NCBI GenBank assembly: GCA_013396915.1 | Contig: VWZL01001350.1 | Location: forward strand, 62,001-126,000 | DNA: 64,000 bases | Direction: 5' to 3' | Source of the DNA: Stercorarius parasiticus | Lineage: Eukaryota > Chordata > Aves > Charadriiformes > Stercorariidae | In this document: positions 52,301 through 64,000 of the stretch, in pieces | Layout: each line of letters begins with the position of its first letter | How positions within the stretch are numbered: the first letter of the stretch is position 1 | Position numbers and translations under genes: made by a program | Notes under the pieces: generated by a model | What the model saw: the letters and a program-made list of their open reading frames with translations, nothing else | Database searches by the model: none | Told to the model about the DNA's origin: nothing

Positions 52301-55300
52301 CCTGCGTAAAGCCACAAACTAGGGACAGTTCCAGAAAACTGGTGAAAGAAGTTCAAACATGAACTTACTCATTTGAGTCCCACATACATCTTCCTGGCCC
52401 CCATGCTTTTAATTAACATTTTAAGACAGATGTACAGCTGAGTATTTCATGATACTCATTCCAAAAAGTCGCTATCAAGCACTACTAGAACTTTCTGTTA
52501 GGAGTGCGGAGAGGGGTCTCATCTCCCCAGCCATGACCTTAACTTTTCACTCTGGGCAGCTCTGACTTGCAAGGGAGTCATCTCTGGGAGATGCCATTGC
52601 ATATAACAGTTTGCAGCACTGCTCCTCCTCCTGATCTACGCATTCAGAACACAGGATCTCTTGTTCCTGGAAAACTCCTCACGGACCCCAAAGGCACCAC
52701 TCACAAACCATGTGGTTCCAACAGATAGCGGGGAAGGCAGACTGTGCTCCTCACTGAGGCAAGAGGATAAAGGTATAGTCCTTCTCCCAAGCCTTATTCA
52801 TATACAGTGTAAAGGCAAAAGGGCTGTACATGTACATGCAAATTAACGTCCCAGATTACCACAATGGATGAAGAAAAACAGAAAGGTAGTATTGGGGACC
52901 TAACAAGAGAACAGTAACATTATCGCTCAGCTTTAGTATATTGGATTGCCATTTACATGAGAACTGTGATACCACTGAATGTTTGTTACAGTGTGCACAG
53001 ATGACAGACACAACAGAGAACTTGAAATCAGGGACTGGAGGGAGACAAGCTAGACAACACCTAGGCAACAGGCACTGGAAACAGCATTAGCTGGATCAGC
53101 AGCAACAGGGAGGTCAGTACTAAGTGGACTCTAGAAACACAAAGCTCCCAGACACATCCAACAGTAACGCTGCTAAGAAGCACACAATTGCCAATTGCCA
53201 GAAAGAGGAACACACAGCAGGGTCACAAAAAAGGATGCTTCAAAACATTGACGAAAGCCATACACTGAGTTACAAAATGATCAAAAACCTGTTTTTTCAT
53301 CCACTGATTTTCTAAAGCACAGGTGAAATGCAAGAACCTAATGTTTCTGTAACATCCCCCTGCCCGAGAATACTTGGATGGCCTGAAAGCGAGACGTCAT
53401 GCGATTCCTGAGCTCCTCCTGCACTCAAACCCCTTTCCTTGCTTGCTGATAACTCAGAAGAGTAACCTCTTAGACTGATTAGATGCTCACTCAGACACCG
53501 TAACACCCCTTAAAATAAAAGGGGGCTGGTTCCCTTCCTCCCTTCCACTTGCACAGCCTCAAACAGTAGCTGCTCTCCCAGACAGCCTGCCTTCCTCTTT
53601 CACACGGAAGAACAGTTCTGCCACCTTTAGCTGCAAACGTGCCTTCCCAAGACATCCCAATCTTTCCCTCCCTTGCCATCCCAGCTCTCCAGTCTTCATT
53701 AACATCTCTAACCACAGACACTAGCTGAACTTTAGCCACGGAACTGGTTGTTCTTTCAGTACCTTTAGATAGGAAACATGAACAATGGAAGGTCCATCCC
53801 ACTCAGTACTTCCAGTTGCAGGTCTCTGTGATCAAGAGAGATGTGACTGATGATTTTATCATTCATCTTCCTGACTCACCAACAGGCATCTCTTTCAGAA
53901 TATTTAAACTGATGTTTACATCATGGAAAGGAGAAGTGTTCCATCTCCATTCTTTTAAAAAAAAATAAGCTGTGGAAAAAATGAAATATGAACTCTCTCA
54001 AGTCAGTTACAAGTATTTCCATAGGGTTTAGACATGCATTTTGAGTTAAATCCCTGTGTGCTCTCTCTGAGCACTTCTTTAGAAGAGAGCAAATGGAAAA
54101 ATATAATTGCTTAGTAGTATGAAGAGCAGACTGGAGTAAATACAACAATATTATGAATAAAACAGCACAGTAATTAGGACTCTAGAATCATTCTATCTTT
54201 GGAAATTACTCGGTTGAGCTCTATGTGCAGGAAAAAAGGAGAGGAGGGTTAAAGCCTGCTCTTAAAACCATGCGATAAGAGGAACACGTATGTATGGATT
54301 TGTTTACTGCATGTGACCTACCCATTATCTGTCTCAGTCCCAGTTACTACAATATCCCTAAATGAAGCTTTTACTTTCTATTATTTGAGATACTCAAAAT
54401 ACAATTTCATAGAAGGAAAACACCCTATCAGGATATACTAATTCATTGGATTCTAATACACTTTATAAAGTTTGGGAAAAAAGGCGGCAACCAAAGTCTT
54501 ATGAGAATTCACATACAACTAAAAATCTAGAAGCCAGAGCACATGAATGGAAGCAGATGCCTTCCCTCCACAAGACACAGCAACAAGACTTCCATTTTCT
54601 GTTCTAAACTGCTCACCTTCAGTCACTAAGAAGTTCTTTCTAAAGGAGCAGTTCCTTAAATGAGTAAGATCGCTGAATTTTTAAGAGACGGTGACTAGAA
54701 CAAACTTATTACTAGTAACACTGTATAAATTAGAGGGGAAAAAAAAAATCCTTTTTTTTTTTTCCATGTAAGAACCGTTCTCACAATCTGTACTTTCAGA
54801 GGGACCTATCTATGTCTCCCCATAGGTTCAGACAAAGCTGAGTAACAAAACCAAGTTACAGGAGCCTCTCCTAACTTTTAAACACAAGCAACTTCATTAT
54901 AGGCTTCCACCACATGCCCCAGTGTGCTCACACTGCTTGTTAGAGGATCACTCTACTGTTTTCTGGCTGCAACTGACTTAAAAAGTCTGCTCTGATTACC
55001 CAGAGCCAGTCCCAGGGGCTTCCACTTAGTGGAGGAAACATCTCAGAGGTTAAGGGAAGGGTAGTCATGAATTAAAGACACACAATCACATGGGTGAAAA
55101 CATGCAGTTCACAGCCTAACACACAGTTCAGGAATACTTTCCACTTACAGAGAAACAGAACTAGTTCACTTTCATTGCTTTGTGGAAAGTTTAGACTTCA
55201 CTAAGACCGAGCAAGTTCAGCTCTCTTGCACATCAAAAATTACACAACCAACTAAAGGTATTTGGGAAAGTACTAACAAGTCACAAGATGCTTAAATGAA

Positions 55301-55955
55301 AAGAGATATCATCTTATGATAACTCAAGCAACTAAACCAACTGTTATTGGGTCTGCGCGACTTCTCCCCCCCCTTCAAAATATGGTCTACTTGTTAACTT
55401 TCCTAAATGTCTGGGGGCTCTTATTCTTGCTTGCTAACTTACTTTTGATCCAGTGGGGGGTGGGGGGGTGTGGAATCCTAAACTTTTTTTTTTCTGACTA
55501 GTTTCAGAAAGTTGTTCCTTGCAAAACAGACGAGAAAGTTACACAGGAATTCCCTCATAACCTAAAATTCAGAGTGTCAAACAGAATAGCAGGGTAAAAA
55601 AAACCAACTAGCAGACAGCTACTAAACATGCTTGCTTTGCTAATAAGACATCAACATCTTAACAACGTAGCAAAAGTTATAATATATCCAAATTTAAAGT
55701 ACCTGTTAGAGAAACAAGTCAGAACTACAATTTCGAATAGTGCTTTTGAAAGTATTTGCATTGATCTGTCAATTATGCTAAATTTAGTAGTTTAAACCTA
55801 GATACTCACAAGAATCAATACTATATATTTCAATGCAACTGTAAACATTATGTAATAAAGCATTATTAAAGTAACAACTGCAACAAAAAATCAAGTGTAG
55901 AAAACAAAAAAAAATGTAGTCTGAACAACACAATTCTTCAGAGTGTGTTATCATA

Positions 55956-56421
55956 TCATAGATAGAATCATTGAATAGTTTGGGTTGGAAGGGACCTTTA
56001 AAGGTCATCTAGTCCAGCCCCCCTGCAATGAGCAGGGACACCTTCAACTAGATCAGGTTGCTCAGAGCCCCGTCCAACCTGACCTTGAATGTTTCCAGGG
56101 ATGGGGCATCTACCACCTCTCTGGACAACCTGTTACACTGTTTCATTACCCTCATTGTAAAAAATTTCTTCCTTATATCTAGTCTAAATCTTCCCTCTTC
56201 TAGTTTAAAGCCATTATCCCTTGTGCTATCGCAACAGGCCCTGATCAAGAGTCCCTTCCCATCTTTCCTGTAGGCCCCCTTTAAGTACCGGAAGGCTGCT
56301 ATAAGGTCTCCCCAGAGCCTTCTCTTCTCCAGGATGAACAACCCCAACTCTCTCAGCCTGTCCTCATAGGAGAGGTGCTCCAGCGCCCTATCATTTTTGT
56401 GTTCCTCCTCTGGACTCGCTC
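55956..56421 (-). mobile_element. CR1 LINE 3' fragment with open ORF2 C-terminus
   Basis: A 5'-truncated CR1 in minus orientation. The 3' UTR with degenerate terminal octamers lies at 55956-56045, and the C-terminal end of the ORF2 polyprotein is read from about 56421 to 56048, including segments such as RLWGDLIAAFRYLKGAYRKD, RFRLDIRKKFFTMRV and SLETFKVRLDGALSNLI. That frame has no stop or frameshift and continues by chance into unique flank up to 56548. This portion lies beyond the catalytic domains, so the fragment is not an active element. Confidence 0.9.
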
Positions 56422-59400
56422 GCCACTTGGAGCATTTATTTCTACTGAGAGGTAAACACAGGAACTCAGATCTACAACCAGCTTCCACAGTATCCAATGC
56501 AATTGGTACCCAGTGTTTTCTTACAACCATGTATAATAATCTTGCCAACCAACTGACACCTCAGTAATAACTGGTACTGCAAAATGTTACAGCTAGTAAT
56601 TCTAAAACGCATACAAGCAAAAAAAATCCCAGGTTGTTGACCGATTACACTCTTTGAATTAATGCCTAGCTAGAATCTCAGCTGTTCCAGTATTTAACAT
56701 CAGCATTAAATATCTGGGAAAATATAAATGGAACACTAAAACTGGAAAATGCAGAGACATCTAGGAAAGCAAAACCGCACTATTTACACGGTACAAACAG
56801 TACTCACGAGTTTTTAAAAAACTGTAAGGAAATTAGTGTATTATACTTAACAAGTATGAAAATAATGTCTATAGCTTGGGAACTGAGGCATATCATAACA
56901 GATAAATGATGTGTAGAGGGATGTACCTAACATATGAAAGATACTGAGTGTAAAAAATTTGAGACTGTTAAACTGCAAGACTGATCATAATTGCAAGTTT
57001 TAGCCAGGACAAATGTAAACAATATATTTAGGGCTTCGTTGAAAATAATACCAACACAGTTTACATCTATTTGACACTAAAATAGGAGTGACTAAAGCAA
57101 AGGAGGCAAACTGATTCGCCTGTAGGGCCCTTCCAACACTAACCCAGCAGAGCTCTTCCTTTCCTAGCAATGACAGAAACAGCAGAAAAAGCCATGCTAA
57201 TTATATGCTTTGCTCTGATGACAGGAATGGAGTCAGGTGGCTTCTGTCCTGATTCTGCTTACAAGTACCTCTCTGCTCTTCCTCTGGCTGATGATGCTCT
57301 CATTTAGTGCATAGTGACAATCACACCAACTACCTTAGATTAAATTTTCAAACTCTTTTTTTCTACGAGGTTGTCTAGGATGTGTTGTTTTTTTCTTCTC
57401 CCCTCAAATGAACACTGCTTTAAATATTGTCCATGTGACCTCATAGATATTTGACTACAGACCTAACTGTGGCTCTGAACAGCCAGTTGAATATGTATGT
57501 ACTCACACAACTTGACATAAGATCAACTTCGTAGACAATATAAATTTCTATGGCATTAAGATTCAGACATTTTCACTTCAAGGACTACAAAACCATTCTA
57601 ATACATTAAATGCAGCACTTTTGCCAATAATATGATTTACAGTTTTGCAAAATATATCTGTTCAGTATATAACAAAAGTATCACTAAAGAATGACGTTCA
57701 AGAGCTTAAGGTACAATAATTTATTAAGCCAAGACATTCCTTTAGGACAGTCTGTTCTGGCCTTATAGTTCAACTTCTTCAGAAAATTAAATAAATTGAC
57801 TGGCAGACTTTATTTGCTTACATGATTCAGGCTATTCTTTCAAAGAAGGTGAACGAACCAGAAGAACTATTCATTCTTCCTCATACCATCATTAACAAAC
57901 TGACATGCAAGTAAAATTTGGGTCCCGAGCAGTGAACTTCTATGACAATTCTACCTGCCTTATCTTAAATGCAAATGAACAATGAATTACATATATAGTC
58001 TCATTGTAATCTCAAGCAACATTTGTACCACAGAAACGTGGAATGGTTCTAACCCAAAACTAAGTGTTTTAAAGCTTATATAAGAAATGTAATACATCTT
58101 TCTTCAATGGGCAAGAATAATATCAATAGCAGTAGTAACATACAACAATGTTTCAACTACAGTTTTTGGGAGTAATAATTTTCTGACCTCTGCTAATGTT
58201 TCTCAGTCATTGGTGCTTCAAGTAGTACTCACTGAAGTCAAACCCACCCTGGAGACAAGGAGAATTAAGACTGATCTCTATCTGCTCTGACTTCTACCTT
58301 CAAACTGCTTTAGTCTCCCTGTCCTACTACTGTAAATATTTTTCTTTGCTACTCATTACATCTGGTGAAGCCAGAAGCAGGGAAGTTTACCTACTGTACT
58401 ACTGTATTGACTACTACCAACTGTACAGAACACTGTAAAAGTTCCCTGTAGTCTTCTGTTCAGTAGGACAGAAATTCAAAACAATATATTGGGGCGACAA
58501 GTACAGTTAAGACTGTAAAAAAATTCAACTTTCCAGAACTCTGAAGAAACCCAGTACCCATGCTTCCGGACTCCGTCCCAAAGGCAGGCATGTCCTAGCC
58601 TTTGCTCTGCAGCACCTCAGAGACTTTTCATAACTCAACCTCTGCTCTGGAACACCAATCCGTCCCAAATTGATCCTGAAAATGCTGCATCACAGCACCA
58701 GTAAGATATAAACCATCATCCAGCCAAGGGTTAAATAAAAATAAAACAAAATGGTAACATTAGGAATCCAGTTCTCTAATCTAAGCTTGTGTTTTAATAA
58801 GAAAACAAAATAAGATTCATTTGATATCCAGTTGATCAATCATCAAGCTTTGGCTTGAAAAATACTGCCCGCAAGAACAGGACCAATTACTCAAATTACT
58901 TTTTTCCTCTAAAGAAACCGCCTTTCACCACATATGGTTCTGTTTTGAACTTAGATAACAGTTAGGGCCTTTGAGATATGCTGAAATGTCTTCATATTTG
59001 TCCCAGTGACAGCCATGCCAGGATTATATAGACACATACAATTAATTATTCCTTGGATATAAAACTCTCAAGCCAACAGGAAGGCCAAACATATTAAAAA
59101 CAAATACCATTGCCCAACACCCCACCAAGTTAAAATTCTCGTTACTCTGTGCTATTCCAATATTTCACTCATCAGTATTCCTCCTTCTCAAATTTTTATA
59201 ATTATAGTCATCATCAGAAGGAAGGTTTGAAAAATTCACTAACCACAGGGAAACAGAGAAACATTCTCTGGAGAGCTCAATGCCCACATATCAACCGTGG
59301 TGAATTTAGTACTTTAATTAGTGGAAAATTCTAGATATTATAGCTCTGCAACTGCGTAATGGAAAGCAACCAAAGCGATGCACTACTGCTTTTCCAAGTG

Positions 59401-61606
59401 TGCATCTACCTTGAGCACCGCCTACTGTATTCAAAGCCTTAACACGCAGTAACAAAATGGTATCTACAAGGCTCTGCTCAGAATCAACACCACCGTCCAG
59501 AGCTCTGCTGTCAGCAGTGCCTTGATCAGATTCATGTCGGTATTAGTTTAATTTGGAAGAGCTAAAAGTAGTTGCATAGGAAGGCAAAATGCTTTAATAG
59601 GGAATAGTTCCCATTCCCACTTCCTTCTCCCAAAAGAAACAAACAGGAGAAACCAAATGATGGCTCAAGAAAGGGCTACACTACACAGCAAATGCTCACT
59701 TCCATTTTGGATGCTCTAGCCTGGGGAGGAGAAAGTTCTTTTCCTTTGAGCAGTGCAACTGGTCAGATCTTCAGACATTTGTAATAAAAATTGTTAAGAG
59801 AAACTAATCCCTCATGAGGATAAGGCAGCACACTGATCAAAATCAGAAGCAGCCTCTCTTTCCAGGCAGTGGCGATAACGAACTGTGATGCGTTTCTCAG
59901 CAAGACAAAAAGAAACTGACGGAGCCTTCATTCATGGTTGAACTTTGGAAAGCCTTGATTAAACATCTATGAAAAATGTTACTCAGCAAGAATTTTATTT
60001 GGTTGTTTTTTCTCTCACTAATTATTGTGCTTGTGGTTTAAGTTTTTATAGCGGAAATGCTGACTATACTGCCTAAGCTAGAGCATCACAGTCCAAATCT
60101 ATCTACTGAAGTCAGGGTGATGAAGTATATCACAACAATTATAATTTTTACTTTTTATTTCAATTCTGTCAGAGCATAATAAACAAACACAGAGTTTGTT
60201 AAAAATCTTCGTACAGAAGTTAAATTTCTCAAGTACATTAAGTATACAAACGTAAGGACAGCTTAATATATCCAGACTTGAGATTTACCAGTTCCTGCTC
60301 TACCATAAATAAGCCAACTCCTTTCCAGTTGTGCTTTTCACTTCAGCTTTTGACATATCAAATTTTTAATACAGATATTAAAATGCTTTTCCTTGACTTG
60401 GTGTGCATTTAAAAGATTGGTCAGGATCTTGCTTAGCTCATGCAAGTAGGCTCTGTCAAAAATTAACTTTTAGCAGTGTAACTATTCAGTTACAGGCACT
60501 GGCATAACTGTAGTTCTGTTTGAAGAAGCCTATCTTACTTCTACTCACATAAATATGAAAGGGCAAACGTTCTTACAAATTTATGTGGTACAGCTACACT
60601 TCAGAGCTTGCACTGATCTTCGCAGCACCAACAAACCTGAAGTATCTTGATGTTCCAGACTCAAGCTTGTTTTCCTAAACAGTAAAAGAGATTGCAATTT
60701 CATATGCTCAATCAAAGCAACTACTTGAGGAACTGCTAAGCCAGGGCCCCCGCTGCTGTCCCCCTCGCAGCAAGGCACATGCCCAGCGCCGTGCCAAAGG
60801 CTGCGCCCGGCGTCGGGGGCCCACGGACACAACCTACGCTCGAGTTCCTAAACAAACACAACTCCCTGAGAAAACATGTGACAACTCTCATCGTCAAGTA
60901 TCTGCGTTTTGATCTGTTACCGTGTATTACCGGGCCACTTGCATACTGTAAAAGCCAACATAAGCACATTCCCCAGCGCACTTACACAGGTATTTTTCAT
61001 TAGCAGTTCTGTTTAAAGATGGGTTCATAACCACAAGTGAAATGCCACTCGGGTACGAACTGAAAACAGGCTGAGCAGAAGCAAAGGTCCCTGGAAGGGC
61101 TTCAAGGCCTGTGCTGATGTGTCACCAACTCGTCGCACAGCGCCAGTCCCCCCGTACCCCCCCCGGTCCCCGCAGCCCCTCGGCGCTCCCAGGGGCTCCT
61201 CCCGGCCCCGGCAGCCCGGCCGGACGCGGGACATGTCCCAGGCATCCCAGTGATCCACAGACAGCGATTATTCGTGACTCAGAGGATTTGGGGCCGGTTT
61301 GTNTCCGGAGTTCCCGGCAACGCACATCTGCCGGAGCGAGAGCCGAGGGCGGCCGGGCCAAATCCCAGCCGCAGTTTTAAGGACTTCCCTGAGGAGATTT
61401 CCGCCCACCCCCACAGAGAGGAAAAAAATAAAAAATAAAAANCGGTCCCGGGAGGCGCCAGGGCCCGGGGCGGGCCGAGGGACCCCGCCGCCGGCGGCCG
61501 GCCGGGAGAAAGGCCGCTTTGTTCCCCCTCCCCCGCGGCGGGCGGCCGCCTCCCGGCCCGGCAGAGGGAGGCGGAGGGGTGGCGTCACCCCCCGCCCAGT
61601 ACCTAC

Positions 61607-61685
61607 CGCAGCAGGAGACAACGAGGAGCAGGAACTGCGCTGACCTCCAAGCCGGGGAGCCTTCTGCGCTCCTCCAAGGGGCCAT
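61607..61685 (-). CDS. LRP12: LRP12 coding exon 1 (residues 1-26 and first base of Gly27; signal peptide)
   Basis: 79 nt. ATG at 61685-61683 in a strong context (G at -3, G at +4). It encodes a basic/polar N-terminus and a short hydrophobic core, AQFLLLVVSCC, fitting a signal peptide that is completed by exon 2. The donor is TGCG|GTAGGT (61607/61606). I chose this over the overlapping GTACTG four bases on because only it restores the frame with exon 2. The pattern WRSA-x-x-LLL near the N-terminus agrees with human LRP12. The frame is open upstream to the assembly gap but has no ATG there. Confidence 0.88.
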
Positions 61686-61791
61686 AACACCAGCCCGCAG
61701 GGAGGCGACGAGGAGCCGGACCTGCCACCGCCGCGCCCCCGACACGGAGCCGGGAGCCGCCGCCGCAAGAGGGGCCGGCCGGCTGCGCCTC
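61686..61791 (-). other. LRP12: LRP12 5' untranslated region (visible part)
   Basis: 106 nt between the start codon and the assembly gap, very GC-rich. It includes GCGGCGGCGGC on the sense strand at 61756-61766. No upstream ATG is seen in this part. Confidence 0.65.
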
Positions 61792-62214
61792 NNNNNNNNN
61801 NNNNNNNNNNNNNNNNNNNNNNNNNNNNNNNNNNNNNNNNNNNNNNNNNNNNNNNNNNNNNNNNNNNNNNNNNNNNNNNNNNNNNNNNNNNNNNNNNNNN
61901 NNNNNNNNNNNNNNNNNNNNNNNNNNNNNNNNNNNNNNNNNNNNNNNNNNNNNNNNNNNNNNNNNNNNNNNNNNNNNNNNNNNNNNNNNNNNNNNNNNNN
62001 NNNNNNNNNNNNNNNNNNNNNNNNNNNNNNNNNNNNNNNNNNNNNNNNNNNNNNNNNNNNNNNNNNNNNNNNNNNNNNNNNNNNNNNNNNNNNNNNNNNN
62101 NNNNNNNNNNNNNNNNNNNNNNNNNNNNNNNNNNNNNNNNNNNNNNNNNNNNNNNNNNNNNNNNNNNNNNNNNNNNNNNNNNNNNNNNNNNNNNNNNNNN
62201 NNNNNNNNNNNNNN
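61792..62214. other. Assembly gap, 423 N
   Basis: A run of N inside the CpG island immediately 5' of the visible LRP12 leader. Two single N's lie nearby at 61303 and 61442, which points to hard-to-sequence GC-rich DNA. The true gap length may differ. Open frames reported across it are meaningless. Confidence 0.98.
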
Positions 62215-62555
62215 GCCGAAACGGGGGAGGGTGAATGTTCCCGTCGCTACGGCGGCGGAGCAGGCTGGGTTCCCGGCTGAGAGGCGGCATAACCACACGG
62301 GTGTTGGGGTGCCCCGGTTCTGCGCCCCGGGGGACGCGCTCCGCCGGCGAAACCGAAGTCGGTCTGTAAAGCCCAGCGACACCCCGGCAGCTGGCGGCCG
62401 CCGTGTCTGGCCTCCGAATCTGCGTTTTACCGGTGAGGCCCGAAAACTGCCGTGGCAGCAAAACGCATAACTGCTATCGGGGCACCGCGTGCCAGTGACG
62501 GACCCCACGGAAACTCCTCCTGACGCCACCAACTCCGTTAGGATCCCCCAGCTTT

Positions 62556-64000
62556 CACCCGGGAATGACACCATTTTCCCGTTGCGCAGTTGTCTGTCGT
62601 GCTCAATTGTTTGACCAAGTGTCAAAAGCAAGGGGGATTCACAGCACAACTTCTATATTTAGCTTGAATTTTGCGATGCCTGTTGCAGACTGGGAGAAGT
62701 GTTTATTGCGTCTGTTCTACTAGACCAACTGGTCTCCTTGGAAAAACAAAATACTGCCATTCCTGAAGGAAACAAAAATGAACTTAAATTGGTAGGGCTT
62801 CATAGCTACACCATGAGAATAGATGGGTTGGGTCAGACTGGAGTTCTTGCCCTGTGAATGGTGATAGCTATGGGGAGTGCTCTTTGCTGTTTCTCCTTAT
62901 TCCTCTCATTTCATAAAATCATAGGGTCATTTAGGTTGGAAAAGACCTTAAGATCATCAAGTCCAGCTGTAAACCTAACACTGCCAAGGCCACCACTAAA
63001 CCATGTCCCTAAGTGCCACATCTACACATCTTTCAAATACCTCCGGGCATGGTGACTCAACCACTTCCCTGGGCAGCCTGTTCCAGTGCTGTCAGTGAGA
63101 AATTGTTCCTAATATCCAATCTAAACTTCCCCTCGTGCAACTTGAGGCCATTTCCTTTCATTTGTTGTTCCCTGATTTCTCCCCCATTTACTTGCAAATC
63201 TTCCCCCATCTATTTGGGAAGGAAGAGGAGTATGTTGGGGGGGATGTCTTTTTTGGAAGGGAGGAGAGCTTTATTTAAGGGTGAGCATCTGGATAAAGAT
63301 GCAGCATTAATAATAGTCACCAAAGAAGGAAGGTAAATCAGACAAGCATGAATACTTGCCAGCTCTCTCAGAAGTTGTGGCTCAGGAACACCCTGTACTA
63401 GAGATGGTATCACTGAGTTTAGTAATCCTCAATGGATTAGTCTTCAGTACATTTGTCCAGTCGCAGTTTGAACCTATGAGGAATGTGACTGTTCACCTCT
63501 CAGAAGCCATGAGTATGCATATAAAATTAACACTTTAAGGGAGAAGAAAACATGACCTTTATTCATAGGTTTATACAAATAAGTAAAGTGTTCACAGCAC
63601 CTTAGTCAATAACCCTTTTGGTTTCTTTCTACTTGCCAGTTTAACCAACTTCTCCAGTGAAACCTCTGATGTCCTATTTTCCACCCAGTGTATCCCATTC
63701 CTCTTTTTGTTTTTAGCTATTAGCAGTGGGGCACTGGGAGGATGCTCAGGAAATCTGGTCTGCAGCCACAGAGAGAGACATTACAGCTTTTATGAACAGA
63801 CACCACACAGAGACCGTGAACGCACAGGGACTTCAAACCCTCCCACAGTAATTACAGCTGTACATGCTGGGTGCAAGTCCTTACTGGAACCTGTGGAACT
63901 CTCTGCCATAGAGATAGGTCAACATTAAACAAATCAGCACATGATCCATAGCCTTCCTCCACTCCTCCCAAAGGTATTTTTGTCTGTTTAGTTTAACCCA
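62556..64000. other. Upstream intergenic DNA beyond LRP12
   Basis: No gene recognised. It contains a CR1 fragment (62911-63170) and otherwise unremarkable sequence with chance open frames. Confidence 0.6.
62911..63170 (-). mobile_element. CR1 LINE 3'-end fragment
   Basis: Reverse-complement CR1 3' end. It starts with ATCATAGGGTCATTTAGGTTG followed by GGAAAAGACCTTAAGATCATCAAG, then a CR1-typical series of blocks (GGCAGCCTGTTCCAGTGCT, TTCCTAATATCCAATCTAAAC, CTTGAGGCCATTTCC). It lies about 1.2 kb upstream of the LRP12 start codon, just outside the CpG island. Confidence 0.88.

Larger units (their letters stand above)
32489..61606 (-). other. LRP12: LRP12 intron 1
   Basis: 29118 nt, bounded by GTAGGT and TTTTAG. 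Contents noted separately: a CR1 tail at 38350-38402, an exact 116-bp direct duplication (43821-43936 and 46284-46399), a GC-richer block at about 47740-48020, a CR1 3' fragment at 55956-56421, and the downstream half of the CpG island. The remainder is AT-rich with homopolymer runs (for example at 35413-35449 and 55456-55468) and chance open frames. No additional exon was recognised. Confidence 0.85.
9910..61791 (-). other. LRP12: LRP12 gene span (LDL receptor-related protein 12), all seven coding exons
   Basis: LRP12 is a single-pass plasma-membrane protein of the LDL-receptor superfamily, in the LRP3/LRP10/LRP12 branch, with endocytic or signalling roles. The exons add up to 79+57+136+203+1102+133+864 = 2574 nt, or 857 amino acids plus stop. 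As I recall, the human protein has 859. All six introns are GT-AG and every junction phase closes. Introns 1 to 6 are 29118, 7056, 1472, 4873, 616 and 3692 nt. Inferred protein: signal peptide about 1-30, CUB1 47-159, LDLa1 168-200, LDLa2 214-253, CUB2 258-371, LDLa3 374-409, LDLa4 412-447, LDLa5 450-484, transmembrane helix about 492-514, cytoplasmic tail 515-857. The 5' end is uncertain because of the assembly gap. Confidence 0.95.
60750..62555. promoter_or_regulatory. LRP12: CpG island spanning the LRP12 promoter and first exon
   Basis: A sharp rise in G+C and CpG, strongest at 61140-61791 and 62215-62460, surrounding the first coding exon. GC boxes are visible, for example around 61465-61478. 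There is no convincing TATA box, as usual for a broadly expressed CpG-island promoter. The core is interrupted by an assembly gap, so the transcription start cannot be placed. Confidence 0.8.

Noticed and set aside
56429..56548. Upstream part of the CR1 open frame as a real protein start
   Set aside because: This part is unique flanking sequence that happens to be open in frame with the 5'-truncated CR1.
57110..57150. Possible further CR1 tail (GGGCCCTTCCAACACTAACC)
   Set aside because: Only about 20 bases resemble CR1, which is too little to call.
61686..61745. N-terminal extension of LRP12 from 61745
   Set aside because: The codon there is GTG, not ATG. The ATG at 61685 has a strong Kozak context and matches the known N-terminus.
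61268..62649. Open frames of 253-397 codons over the CpG island
   Set aside because: They exist only because the 423-N gap contains no stops; most of their length is unknown residues.
1..64000. Bacterial or phage features, CRISPR arrays, operons, riboswitches
   Set aside because: The sequence is vertebrate with spliced genes; no regularly spaced repeats, gene clusters or bacterial signals were seen. tRNA and microRNA genes cannot be excluded without a covariance search, but none was evident.

Overview
The window is vertebrate nuclear DNA, almost certainly from a bird. The evidence is several 3'-end fragments of CR1 LINEs of the avian type, an avian-style solo retroviral LTR, and two recognisable vertebrate genes with GT-AG introns. 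The two genes, DPYS and LRP12, lie tail-to-head on the minus strand. From general knowledge this is the same neighbour order and relative orientation as on human chromosome 8q22-q23.

Layout. 1-1047 is DPYS intron 1 and 1048-1317 is the first coding exon of DPYS (dihydropyrimidinase); the rest of DPYS lies beyond the left edge. 1318-9900 is the intergenic interval: a moderately GC-rich block upstream of DPYS (about 1.4-2.65 kb), a 584-bp solo LTR with perfect 5-bp target-site duplications (4655-5238), and then unremarkable AT-rich sequence. From about 9.9 to 61.8 kb, reading right to left, is LRP12, a type I membrane protein of the LDL-receptor superfamily. I reconstructed all seven coding exons from splice sites and reading phase: 61607-61685, 32432-32488, 25240-25375, 23565-23767, 17590-18691, 16841-16973 and 12285-13148. 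Together they give 2574 nt, or 857 codons plus stop, with every junction phase matching. The order of parts is signal peptide, CUB, two LDLa, CUB, three LDLa, transmembrane helix, and a 340-residue cytoplasmic tail. A 2.3-kb AT-rich 3' UTR follows. The first coding exon sits in a CpG island (about 60.75-62.55 kb) that contains a 423-base assembly gap immediately upstream of the start codon. 62.56-64 kb is upstream intergenic DNA with another CR1 fragment.

The two genes have unrelated roles: pyrimidine catabolism for DPYS, endocytic or signalling membrane receptor for LRP12. No functional cooperation is implied. I see no undescribed gene system here. The best leads are the assembly gap beside a CGG run in the LRP12 5' UTR (the human counterpart is a disease-expansion site), an exact 116-bp direct duplication inside LRP12 intron 1, and an in-frame 57-nt cassette exon. 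Most other open reading frames are chance ORFs in introns, the UTR or the antisense strand.
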